Source: Actinomycetota bacterium (GTDB lineage: Bacteria > Actinomycetota > Acidimicrobiia > Acidimicrobiales > Palsa-688). From it: DNA of 62,844 bases. The stretch is from NCBI GenBank assembly GCA_021323695.1, contig JAJPKN010000062.1, positions 1 through 62,844 on the forward strand, written 5' to 3'. Below the pieces are notes generated by a model, which saw nothing but the letters and a program-made list of their open reading frames with translations, was not told the DNA's origin and ran no database searches. Of this stretch, positions 34,069 through 42,173 are shown in pieces (position 1 is the first letter of the stretch; the number at the start of each line of letters is the position of its first letter). Position numbers and translations under genes: made by a program.

Positions 34069-35310
34069 TCAGAAGTTGGCCGGCAGCAGGCGGACGGCGT
34101 CCTCGAAGCAGGGCCAAAGCGGCACCAGGCAGGCCAGCGCGCCGGCGCTCAGGGCGGCAACCTTTCGGTAACGCCGGAGGCGCCGGGCCCAGATCCGGGT
34201 GCCGGCCCACATCGCCACGGCCAGGGCGCCCCAGCCGAGCGTCCCCAGCCACACGCCGCTGCCCCCGGCACTGGCCAGGGCCGGGCTGGCGGCTGGGCCC
34301 CGGGGGCTGGCCGGCAGGGGGTTGGTGCCCCGGGCAGGGGTGGGGGACAGAGGGCTGGGGGCTGGCTGGGCCGGCCGGCGGGCGGGCCCCGGGGGTGAGG
34401 TGGTGGCTGGTGCCGGCGCCGAGGTGCTGGGCCGGGTGCCCGCTTGCCTGTTGGCCTGGGCCAGCCAGGGCCCCAGAGCCGCCAGGCGGGAGGGCAGGCC
34501 GGTCGTGGGGACGGCCGCGGCCTGCCCGAGCCCCCGGACGAGGGCGGCTCGCACCACCAGGCGTGAAGTCGCCTCGAAACGCGGGTTGCAGGTGGTGAGG
34601 GTGAGCTGGGCACCAGGGGTGGGCGACAGCACGCCGACATCGGAAGGGGCGACGACCCATTGGCGGGTGACGCTGTACACCCAGGTGGTGCCTGAGGTGT
34701 CGGTCAAGTAGATGAGGTCCCCCCTTACCAGCTCGTTCAGGCGGAAGAAGGGAGCCCCGAAGGTGGTGCGGTGCCCGGCGATGCCCACGTTGCCGGGCTG
34801 GCCGGGCAGCGGGGTGCCGGGGTAGTGCCCCGGGCCCATCTGCAGGTCCGCCTCGCCGACCCCCTGGACGACATAGCGGTCGACGCCGATGGCGGGGATG
34901 ACCAGGTGGTCAAGGACCCCCCCGGGGAGGGTGACCGCCAAGTGGTGGCGAAGGGGGGCCCTGGCAGCCCCGGCACGGCCGGTGCCCGCCGGGGCGGCCG
35001 GTCGAGGCCGCGCCCTGGCCGGTGAGGGGCTGGGCCGGCTGGGGGGAGGGACGGCGACGGTGGCCGGTGGGCGGCTCTCCCTGGACAGTTGCGACTGGAA
35101 GCTGCGGGCCAGGGAGGCCTGGCTGCGCTGCTCCAGCAGGTTGGTCCCCACCAGCTCGAAGAGGACGAACAAGAGCACGACGCAGCCGGCGGCTACCAGG
35201 GCGAGGCCGACCTCGCGCACCACGGCGAGGTACCGCGGCGGCGCAGCCGAGCGCGTGGTGGGCAGCGGCGCTTGCCTGGCGGGCGCTTGCCTGCGGGCGC
35301 GTACCTGCAC
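34069..35310 (-). CDS. Class E-like sortase
   Basis: 413 residues. A transmembrane anchor near residues 30-50 (LALVAAGCVVLLFVLFELVG) precedes a Ser/Pro-rich linker. The catalytic domain has VIPAIGVDRYVVQGVG, GIAGHRTTFGAPFF with the catalytic His, LTLTTCNPRF with the catalytic Cys and SRLVV with the Arg. A long Pro/Ala/Thr region and a second hydrophobic segment end in a basic tail. Sortases attach LPxTG-type proteins to the cell wall. It is encoded opposite to, and inserted between, the Nudix and SixA-like genes. Confidence 0.88.
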   Translation of the reverse strand: MQVRARRQAPARQAPLPTTRSAAPPRYLAVVREVGLALVAAGCVVLLFVLFELVGTNLLEQRSQASLARSFQSQLSRESRPPATVAVPPPSRPSPSPARARPRPAAPAGTGRAGAARAPLRHHLAVTLPGGVLDHLVIPAIGVDRYVVQGVGEADLQMGPGHYPGTPLPGQPGNVGIAGHRTTFGAPFFRLNELVRGDLIYLTDTSGTTWVYSVTRQWVVAPSDVGVLSPTPGAQLTLTTCNPRFEATSRLVVRAALVRGLGQAAAVPTTGLPSRLAALGPWLAQANRQAGTRPSTSAPAPATTSPPGPARRPAQPAPSPLSPTPARGTNPLPASPRGPAASPALASAGGSGVWLGTLGWGALAVAMWAGTRIWARRLRRYRKVAALSAGALACLVPLWPCFEDAVRLLPANF

Positions 35311-35491
35311 GGGGCAACGCTAACTTGGGTTGGCTCAGGCGGAGGTAGCGGGTTGCCGTACCCTCCGGCTCGGGGCGCCTTCAGTAGTGGCCAGGATGCT
35401 GAACGCGCGCGAGACGCCGAGGAGCCTTCCGGCCCTGCCCCCCGGTGGCGGGGGTGCGACGCTAATGGGCCTGTTCTGCAAGACTTGGCTT

Positions 35492-35968
35492 GTGGCACTG
35501 TTGCTGGTGCGCCATGGCCACGCCTTGCCTCGCAAGGAGTGGGGCGGGGAGGACAGCCAACGGCCGCTGTCGGCCGAAGGGTTGCGAGAGGCCGAGGGGC
35601 TGGTGTCGACCGCCGGCCGCTTCCCCCGCCCCCAGCGGGTGCTCTCCAGCCCCTACCGTCGCTGCGTCCAGACGGTGGCTCCCCTGGCAGCCCGCTACCA
35701 CCTGGCCGTCGAGCCGACCGAGGACCTGGCTGAGGGCCAGAGCGAAAAGGCGGTGAAGCTGGTCCGTTCCCTGGTGGGCCAGGACGTGGTCGTGTGCACG
35801 CACGGGGACATCGTGGCCGAGGTGCTGGTCAGCATCGCCGACGAGGACCGAGTGGACCTGGGCCCCAACCCGCGCCAGGCCAAGGGGTCGGCCTGGGCGT
35901 TGAAGGGCCGTGACGGGGTGTTCAATTCGGCCCAGTACTTCCCGCCGGCGGTGGCGGAGGCGGTCTGA
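35492..35968 (+). CDS. SixA-like histidine phosphatase
   Basis: 158 residues of the phosphoglycerate mutase/histidine phosphatase family. LLLVRHGHA is the RHG motif with the catalytic His, VLSSPYRRCVQT provides the phosphate-binding Arg, and VVVCTHGDIVAEVL holds the second His. GTG at 35492 is favoured because it gives the usual short lead to RHG and follows AAGACT by six bases; ATG at 35465 would add nine residues. In mycobacterial MutT1 this domain is fused to a Nudix domain like the one 1.4 kb upstream. The kinase gene starts two bases after its stop. Confidence 0.85.
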   Translation: MALLLVRHGHALPRKEWGGEDSQRPLSAEGLREAEGLVSTAGRFPRPQRVLSSPYRRCVQTVAPLAARYHLAVEPTEDLAEGQSEKAVKLVRSLVGQDVVVCTHGDIVAEVLVSIADEDRVDLGPNPRQAKGSAWALKGRDGVFNSAQYFPPAVAEAV

Positions 35969-35969
35969 G

Positions 35970-37028
35970 TTGGCCGACGGGCCCGGGCCGGACGCCAGGC
36001 TCCAGGCGCTGTTGGTCGCAGCGCTGGACAAGGTCAGCCAGGGCATCGTCGTCTGCGACAGCGAGGGCCGCGTCCTTTACCGCAACGCGGTGGCCCGGGC
36101 GCTCGACAACGCCCGGGACGGGGACCTCCTGGCGGGCAAGGCGATCATGTCTGCCTTGGAGGAGGCGCTGCGGGGGGCCCCTCATGAAGAAACGCTCGAC
36201 TTGTACTCCCCGGCCCGCCACACCCTCGAGATCCACGCCTACCCCCTGGGCAGCGAGCCGGTCCCCTCCGGGGCAGTGGCGCTGGTGGACGACGTCACCG
36301 GCCTGAGGCGGCTGGAAGCCGTCCGGCGCGACTTCGTGGCCAACTTGAGCCACGAGCTCAAGACCCCCTTGGGCGCCCTTTCCCTCCTGGCCGAGACCCT
36401 GGACAGCGAGGAGGACCCCGAGGTGGTGGCCAGGCTGACCGCCAGGGTGGGGGAGGAGGCCACCCGGTTCATCCGCATCGTCGACGACCTGCTCGACCTT
36501 TCCCGCATAGAGGCAGGTGGCATCGCGCCACTGGCCCCGGTGCCGGTGGCGGCACTGGTGGACGAGGCGGTCAGGGGCTTCCGGGACCAGGCGGCCGCCC
36601 AGGGCATCGAGCTGCAGGTCAGCCCGGTCGACGAGGGCCTCGTGGTCCTGGCCAGCCAGCGCGACATGGTCTCGGCCATCGCCAACTTGGTGGACAACGC
36701 CATCAAGTACTCCGAGCCCGGCGGCACCGTGCGCATCGAAGTGGACGAGCGCGAGGGCAGTGCCCGTATCATGGTCCAAGACGAAGGCATCGGTATACCG
36801 AGCCGTGACCAAGAGCGGATCTTCGAGCGGTTCTACCGGGTGGACCGGGCGCGGTCGCGCTCGACCGGGGGCACCGGCCTCGGCTTGGCCATCGTGCGCC
36901 ACGTGGCCGAGTACCATGGGGGCCACGTGTCGGTCCGTTCGGTGGAGGGCGAAGGCTCCACGTTCACCATCTTCTTGCCGCTGGCCGCGCTCGGCCGGGG
37001 GAGCGGCTCGGTGCCGGCTCAGCCCTGA
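35970..37028 (+). CDS. senX3: Sensor histidine kinase (SenX3/PhoR type)
   Basis: 352 residues. A PAS-like N-terminal domain (KVSQGIVVCDSEGRVLYRN) without clear membrane helices precedes the dimerisation domain with the phospho-acceptor in FVANLSHELKTPLGALSLL. The ATPase domain has VDNAIKYSEPGG (N box), IMVQDEGIGIPSRDQERIFE (G1 box and F box) and GGTGLGLAIVRHV (G2 box). TTG at 35970 follows the previous stop immediately, implying coupling. Mycobacterial SenX3 senses phosphate through the Pst system; the ppk neighbour supports a phosphate role here, by inference. Confidence 0.9.
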   Translation: MADGPGPDARLQALLVAALDKVSQGIVVCDSEGRVLYRNAVARALDNARDGDLLAGKAIMSALEEALRGAPHEETLDLYSPARHTLEIHAYPLGSEPVPSGAVALVDDVTGLRRLEAVRRDFVANLSHELKTPLGALSLLAETLDSEEDPEVVARLTARVGEEATRFIRIVDDLLDLSRIEAGGIAPLAPVPVAALVDEAVRGFRDQAAAQGIELQVSPVDEGLVVLASQRDMVSAIANLVDNAIKYSEPGGTVRIEVDEREGSARIMVQDEGIGIPSRDQERIFERFYRVDRARSRSTGGTGLGLAIVRHVAEYHGGHVSVRSVEGEGSTFTIFLPLAALGRGSGSVPAQP

Positions 37029-37043
37029 GCCCCAGGAGCCCCA

Positions 37044-37748
37044 GTGACTGACCAGCTGACCGTGCTTTTGGTCGAGGACGAGCCGTCGTTCGTCGAGGCC
37101 CTGGTGGTTGGGCTCAAGCGCGAGGGCTTCCGGGTGGACGTCGCCTATGACGGCGCCGAGGCCTTGGAGAAGTTCGAGGCCAGCCGGCCGGACCTCGTGC
37201 TGCTCGACGTCATGTTGCCGAAGGTCTCAGGCATAGACGTGTGCCGGGCCATCCGCGCCAGTGGCTCGCGCACCCCGATCATCATGGTGACGGCCAAGAC
37301 GAGCGAGATCGACACCGTGGTCGGGCTGGAGGTCGGTGCCGACGACTACGTGGCCAAGCCCTACCGCTTGCGCGAGCTGGTGGCCCGGATGAGAGCCGTC
37401 TTGCGCCGGACGCCGCCGCCGGACGAGCCGGCCGCCCAGGGGGAGGTCTTGGAGGTGGGCGAGCTGCGCCTGGACCCCGAGCGCCACGAGGTGCACCTGC
37501 GGGGCCGGGAAGTGAGCCTCCCCTTGAAGGAGTTCGAGCTGCTGGAGCTGCTGATGGCCAACGCCGGCCGGGTCTTGACCAGAGAGACGCTGATCGACCG
37601 GGTCTGGGGCCCGCACTACGTGGGCGACACCAAGACCTTGGACGTGCACGTGAAGCGGCTCCGGGCGCGCATCGAGGACAACCCCAGCCGGCCCCAGCGG
37701 ATCACGACCGTCCGGGGCCTGGGCTACAAGTTGGAGGCCGCCAGGTAG
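37044..37748 (+). CDS. regX3: OmpR/PhoB-family response regulator (RegX3 type)
   Basis: 234 residues. The receiver domain has LLVEDEPSFVEALVVGLKRE, the phospho-acceptor Asp in PDLVLLDVMLP, the switch Thr in IIMVTAKTS and the Lys in DDYVAKPYRLREL. The winged-helix domain has LDPERHEVHLRGREVSLPLK and TLIDRVWGPHYVGDTKTLDV then HVKRLRARIE. GTG at 37044 lies 15 bases after the kinase gene. Together they form a two-component system. Confidence 0.94.
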   Translation: MTDQLTVLLVEDEPSFVEALVVGLKREGFRVDVAYDGAEALEKFEASRPDLVLLDVMLPKVSGIDVCRAIRASGSRTPIIMVTAKTSEIDTVVGLEVGADDYVAKPYRLRELVARMRAVLRRTPPPDEPAAQGEVLEVGELRLDPERHEVHLRGREVSLPLKEFELLELLMANAGRVLTRETLIDRVWGPHYVGDTKTLDVHVKRLRARIEDNPSRPQRITTVRGLGYKLEAAR

Positions 37749-37769
37749 CCCTCTGCGGGCGCCCGCGCC

Positions 37770-38249
37770 TCAGCGCCAGCGCAACCGCAAGAAACCCCGC
37801 GGCCTGGACGGCAGGATGTCGTCCTCGTGGGGGGCTGGCTCAAAGGCGGGGGCCGCAGTGGCCTCGGGCGGGGGCACCAGCTGGGAGCCGGAGGGCTCAG
37901 GGGCCCGGGCCGCGCCGGGCAGGTCACCGGGCGCCTGCCCTACCGGCTCGGCCCTGCTCGGCGCGGGGCCAGCGGCAAGGCTGCTCAGGGCCCGGGCAGC
38001 CGCGGCTGCACCGGTCTGGGCCCGGGCTGGGCCAGCTGTGGCAGCCGGGCCGGCCGCATCTGCCACCGGCTTGTCGTGCCCCGACGAGCCGAGGAGGGCA
38101 GCCCACGGAGGCGGTGGGGGGGAAGGCCTGGCCGACAGCCCAGGAGCCGCTTCCCGGGAGCGGGCCACGCCCTCGGCCCGCGGGGAGCTGGCGGCTGGGG
38201 ACCGGTAGGCGGCCGTGGCGGGGTGAGGTGGGTTGTGCGCATCGGGCAT
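37770..38249 (-). CDS. Pro/Ala-rich hypothetical protein
   Basis: 159 residues of low-complexity Pro, Ala, Ser and Gly sequence ending in a more specific tail, HEDDILPSRPRGFLRLRWR. It fills the 600-base interval between regX3 and the MFS gene. No domain, signal peptide or ribosome site is seen, so it may be non-coding GC-rich DNA. The charged and aromatic tail is the only argument for a gene. Confidence 0.3.
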   Translation of the reverse strand: MPDAHNPPHPATAAYRSPAASSPRAEGVARSREAAPGLSARPSPPPPPWAALLGSSGHDKPVADAAGPAATAGPARAQTGAAAAARALSSLAAGPAPSRAEPVGQAPGDLPGAARAPEPSGSQLVPPPEATAAPAFEPAPHEDDILPSRPRGFLRLRWR

Positions 38250-38334
38250 ACCAACTGGTCGGCGCCCGGGGCGCGGTCCTTGAGGAGGCGACGGGATTTG
38301 CCTCGCCTGGCGCCACCGGGCCCGAGGGGGGCTG

Positions 38335-38340
38335 TACTCT
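38335..38340 (+). promoter_or_regulatory. -10 box for leaderless MFS gene
   Basis: TACTCT ends six bases before the GTG at 38347. Confidence 0.5.
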
Positions 38341-38346
38341 CAGCCC

Positions 38347-39795
38347 GTGCAGGCGTTGAGCCAGTGGTGGGCCGGGGCCGCCTGGCCCCGGTTCTGCCGC
38401 CTGGCCCGGTACCCCTACGTCCTGGGTGAAGCGGGCGCAGGTCCGCCCGCCGAAGGTGGTGCTGGCGCAGGGCCGGGCCCGGCGGGGGGCGGCGGGGCCG
38501 GGCTGGGGGCGTTCGCTCGCCTGGCCCGGGTGCACGGCCTGTCGTCAGCCGGTGACGCCCTGGTGGCGGTGGCCTTGGCGGGGTCCATCTTCTTCAACAT
38601 CTCGGTCAGAGAGGCCCAGTCCAAGGTGGCGCTCTCGCTGGCCCTGACCGTCGCCCCGTTCGCGGTCGTGGGCCCGTTGCTCGGGCCGGCCCTGGAACGG
38701 GCGCGCGGCGGGCGCCGGGCGGTCGTCGCCTCTTCGGCCGCCGGTCGCGCCGCCTGTGCCTTGCTCATGGCCTTTTGGTCCCACTCCGTGCTGCTTTTCC
38801 CGGTCGCCTTTTTCACCCTGGTGTTCTCCAAGCTCTACCTGGTGGCCAAGGCGGCGCTGGTCCCCTCTGCGGTGGGGCGGGCCGAAGATCTCGTGCTGGC
38901 GAACTCCAAGCTTTCGATAGGGGGTTCCCTGGCCGGGGTGCTGGCCGGAGGGCTGGGGGCGGCCCTGTTCGAGCTGGCCGGGCCGGGGCCGGTCCTCAGC
39001 TTCGACGTAGCCGTCTACCTGGCCGCGGCCTGGGCGGCCACCCGGCTCCGCCCGGCCATGGGCCAGGCGGGCGGGCGGGGGGCCGCTGTGGGGCCGGGAC
39101 AGCCCGCCGAGCCGCCTGCTGCCCTCGTTCTCCCCCCCGGGGGGGTGCAGCTCGCCGCGGCCAGTACGGCCGGCTTGCGGGCGGTGACCGGGTTCGTCAC
39201 GTTCCTGCTGGTGTTCACGTTCCGGCGGGGGGGCGCCGAGCTCGTCTGGTACGGCTTGGCCTTGGGGGCCAGCCAGGTCGGCAACGTGGCCGGAGCGCTG
39301 CTGGCACCCCTGCTGCGCCGCCGCGCCCGGGAGGAGCTGATGCTGACCGGCGCCTCGCTCTTCATCGGGGCCAGCGCGCTGTCCGCGGCCGTGGCCCACT
39401 GGGGCCACTACTGGGGCGCAGGGGTGGTGCTGGCCGCCGGCATCAGCGTGGCTGCCGCCTCGGGCAAGGTGGCGTTCGATTCGATGGTCCAAAGAGATGT
39501 GCCGTCCCGGCGCCGGGGGCGCTACTTCGCCCGGTTCGAGAGCGGGTTCCAGCTTTCTTGGGCGCTGGGCAGCCTGGTCGCCGTCTTGGTCCCGATGAGC
39601 CTGGTCGCGGGCTTTGGCGCCGCCGGCGTGGTGGGCGTGCTCGGTGCGCTGGCCTTCGCCGGAGGCTCGGTGAAGGCCCGGCGGGGGACGCTGCCTTCCT
39701 GGTGGCCCGGTGCGGTGCCCCGCCCGCCCAGCGCCGCCCCGCCGCAGCTCGCCCCGCCCCGTCCCGGCCCGTCAGCCCGGGCTTTTCGCCGCTGA
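38347..39795 (+). CDS. MFS transporter
   Basis: 482 residues with about twelve hydrophobic helices. The N-terminus has a Gly/Ala/Pro-rich stretch of about 30 residues before GLSSAGDALVAVALAGSIFF. Helices two to six include LTVAPFAVVGPLLGPALERA, the usual MFS helix 2-3 loop region, and LANSKLSIGGSLAGVLAGGL. The second half has YGLALGASQVGNVAGALLAP. The C-terminal tail is Pro-rich. The substrate cannot be predicted. Confidence 0.85.
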   Translation: MQALSQWWAGAAWPRFCRLARYPYVLGEAGAGPPAEGGAGAGPGPAGGGGAGLGAFARLARVHGLSSAGDALVAVALAGSIFFNISVREAQSKVALSLALTVAPFAVVGPLLGPALERARGGRRAVVASSAAGRAACALLMAFWSHSVLLFPVAFFTLVFSKLYLVAKAALVPSAVGRAEDLVLANSKLSIGGSLAGVLAGGLGAALFELAGPGPVLSFDVAVYLAAAWAATRLRPAMGQAGGRGAAVGPGQPAEPPAALVLPPGGVQLAAASTAGLRAVTGFVTFLLVFTFRRGGAELVWYGLALGASQVGNVAGALLAPLLRRRAREELMLTGASLFIGASALSAAVAHWGHYWGAGVVLAAGISVAAASGKVAFDSMVQRDVPSRRRGRYFARFESGFQLSWALGSLVAVLVPMSLVAGFGAAGVVGVLGALAFAGGSVKARRGTLPSWWPGAVPRPPSAAPPQLAPPRPGPSARAFRR

Positions 39796-39809
39796 GGGGC
39801 CCAGGGGCC

Positions 39810-41012
39810 CTACTCGGCGGTCAGCTCGGTCCGGGCCAGCCACAGGCCGGGGGCATCGACTTCGGCCGGGGTCGGCAGGCCGCCAGGCTTTTCCCACAGC
39901 CGGGCCAGGGCCTCCTCCCCGGCCCGCTCCAGCACCCCGTTCACGAAGCCATGGCCCCGTTCCAGCGTTGCCCGGTCGAGCTCGACGCCGAGGAGGCGGC
40001 CAATGGCCCGTTGGCCGGGGCCGTCCTCCAGGCGGCGCCGGCGCAGTGCCTCGCTCACGGCCCCGTACGAGCCCACCAAGCGGCGGCCTACCTTGTCGAC
40101 CACGAAGTCCGTGTAACCCGACAAGGCGGCCAAGAAGGCCTGGAACGGCACCAGCAGCTTGCGCTGCTGGTCGTTCTGCAGCGCCCCCAGGAGCGCCTCG
40201 GGGTCGCCCAGGGAGGCCTGGAAGGAGCTCAGGTCGGTCGGGTCCAGGTTGCCCAGCCGCTCGTCCAGGCTCCGTTCATCGAGCTCGAAGGCGCGCACGT
40301 AGCCCACCAGGTGGGCCTCCAGGGCCTCTTTTACGTGGGGCCGGCTCAGCACGGCGTGGTGGGCGACGTCTCGCAGGCAGACCCACATGCGGACGTCGTC
40401 GACGGGCAGGCTCCACTCGCGGGCGAAGCTGTCTATGACCTGAGGCACAGCCATTAGCTCGTCTGTCTCGGGGGGCAGCATGGGCAGGTCGTACTGCCCC
40501 ATGGCCCGGGCCGCCAGGTGCCCGATCATGGCGCCCGCTTGGGCGCCGAGCGCCAGAGGCGCCAGCACCTGCGGCAGGTTGCCGAGCAGCTGGCCCATCG
40601 GGTCGGCCTCGTCCCCGGGCGGGCCGGTGCCCAAGGACGCGTCGGCTGCCTCCGCTGGCCCCGGCGGGCTCAGCGAAGAGGCCAGCGCCTCCAGCACCGG
40701 CCTCCACAGCTCGAGGGCCCGAGCGGCCCACTCTGCCCGGGTAACGCAGCGCACCTGCAGCCAGCCCCGGCGCGAAGTTGGCAGCCCGGTCGCGTCCGCC
40801 ACGTGCATGTCGGCCACCCGCACCAGCTCTTCCAGCTTCATGCGGGCGAGGGGGTCAGGGTTGTCCTCGGGCTTGCCTTCGGTGGCTGTCCAAGCTGCCA
40901 GCTGGCGGGCCACCTCCCAGTTGAGCGGGCCCTGAGAGGTCAGCAAGCGGGCCAGGTTGCGCAGTAGGTCCTGGAGCGGCCCCCCGCTCCCGAAAGGGGA
41001 AGCCTCGCTCAT
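39810..41012 (-). CDS. DUF2342 / F420-associated zinc-metalloprotease-like protein
   Basis: 400 residues, actinobacterial DUF2342 family. WEVARQLAAWTATEGKPE, then LVRVADMHVADATGLPTSR and GVELDRATLERGHGFVNGVL are typical, as is the long helical core. In members with a metalloprotease motif the central helix reads HEVAH. Here it reads RDVAHHAVLSRPHVKEAL, so the first His and the Glu are replaced and zinc catalysis is unlikely. ATG at 41012 has GAGGAG upstream at proper distance. Related genes often lie near coenzyme F420 genes, but none is visible here. Confidence 0.8.
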   Translation of the reverse strand: MSEASPFGSGGPLQDLLRNLARLLTSQGPLNWEVARQLAAWTATEGKPEDNPDPLARMKLEELVRVADMHVADATGLPTSRRGWLQVRCVTRAEWAARALELWRPVLEALASSLSPPGPAEAADASLGTGPPGDEADPMGQLLGNLPQVLAPLALGAQAGAMIGHLAARAMGQYDLPMLPPETDELMAVPQVIDSFAREWSLPVDDVRMWVCLRDVAHHAVLSRPHVKEALEAHLVGYVRAFELDERSLDERLGNLDPTDLSSFQASLGDPEALLGALQNDQQRKLLVPFQAFLAALSGYTDFVVDKVGRRLVGSYGAVSEALRRRRLEDGPGQRAIGRLLGVELDRATLERGHGFVNGVLERAGEEALARLWEKPGGLPTPAEVDAPGLWLARTELTAE

Positions 41013-41141
41013 AGCCCGCTCCTCTGACGGCAACCGTAAGCCAAGCTGACCGCGGCCATCGTCCCAGGCTACCGGGCTGTGCCCGCCCAGCGCGGGACTG
41101 GCACCTGGCCGGCCCGGAGGGCTTGCAGGCATGCTGGAGGG

Positions 41142-42158
41142 GTGAGCACGGTCCTGGTGACAGGGGCGGCCGGGAGCCTCGGCCGGCGGGTGGCCGACCG
41201 TCTCCTGGCCCGGCCCCAGGTCCAAGCCGTGCTGGCCGTGGACGTGGTGCCCCAGCCTGGCCACGACCGGCTCGAGGCCCACTGCTTGGACCTGTGCCTC
41301 TCAGGGGCACAAGAGGAACTGGCGGCGGTGGCCAAGGAGGCGGACGCCTTCTTGCACCTGGCGTGGGGTGCGGCCCGCGGGGGCAACCTGGAGGCGCTGG
41401 GCAATGTCCTGGGCGCCGCGGCGGCGGTGCGCCCACGTCAGCTGGTGCACCTGTCGAGTGCCACCGTTTACGGCGCCTGGGCAGACAACCCGGTCCCCCT
41501 CACCGAAGAGGCGGCCCTGCGCCCCAACCCCGGCTTGGCTTACGCAGTGGAAAAGAAAGCAGCCGAGGCCTGTGTCGCCCGTTGGTCCGCAGAGCACCCC
41601 GAGGTGGCGGTGGCTGTGCTCCGTCCGGCTTGCACTGTCGGCCCGGGCAGTGCCCCCCTGTACCGGGCCCTGGCTGCCGGCAACCGGCCGCCGCTCGGCA
41701 GCGAGGGGCGCCTCGTGCAGTACCTCCACCTGGACGACCTGGCCCAGGCGGTCGTGCACGTATGGGAACGGGGCCTGTCCGGCACCTACAACGTGGCACC
41801 CGACAATGGGGTGGGCGAGGAGGTGGCCGGGGCGTTGCTCGGTGGGCCGGCCAGGTTGCCCTTGCCCCGCCGGGCCCGGGCGCTGCTCTCGGCCGGCCGC
41901 TGGGACCTGTGGCGCCGCGGCGCCCCGCCCGGGGCACGCCCCTACGGCGAGCACTCATGGGTTGTCTCCAGCGACAAGCTGCGGGCCACAGGGTGGCGGC
42001 CCCAGTACAGCTCCGAGGAGGCGCTGGTTGTCAGCGACGAACGCCCCCATTGGGACGAGCTGCCGGCCATGTGGCGCCGGTGGGCGGCCCTGGCCGCGGG
42101 GGCGGCCCTGGCCGGTACCGGTGCCGGTGGGCTGTGGCTGTGGAGGCGCCGCCGTTAG
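41142..42158 (+). CDS. NAD(P)-dependent epimerase/dehydratase-like protein with C-terminal membrane anchor
   Basis: 338 residues of the extended short-chain dehydrogenase family. TVLVTGAAGSLGRRVADRLL is the Rossmann loop, LVHLSSATVYGAW and YAVEKKAAEACV carry the Ser and a YxxxK-like pair (YAVEK), and VLRPACTVGPGS is the substrate-side strand. The C-terminal 25 residues (AALAAGAALAGTGAGGLWLW then RRRR) look like a membrane anchor with a stop-transfer end, which is unusual for this family. GTG at 41142 is preceded by CATGCT and GGAGG. Substrate unknown, probably a nucleotide sugar or a lipid-linked group. Confidence 0.82.
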   Translation: MSTVLVTGAAGSLGRRVADRLLARPQVQAVLAVDVVPQPGHDRLEAHCLDLCLSGAQEELAAVAKEADAFLHLAWGAARGGNLEALGNVLGAAAAVRPRQLVHLSSATVYGAWADNPVPLTEEAALRPNPGLAYAVEKKAAEACVARWSAEHPEVAVAVLRPACTVGPGSAPLYRALAAGNRPPLGSEGRLVQYLHLDDLAQAVVHVWERGLSGTYNVAPDNGVGEEVAGALLGGPARLPLPRRARALLSAGRWDLWRRGAPPGARPYGEHSWVVSSDKLRATGWRPQYSSEEALVVSDERPHWDELPAMWRRWAALAAGAALAGTGAGGLWLWRRRR

Positions 42159-42173
42159 CGGCAGGCCGGGGCC

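Noticed and set aside
34199..34711. Plus-strand open frame opposite the sortase
   Set aside because: Antisense to the sortase catalytic domain with its conserved His, Cys and Arg.
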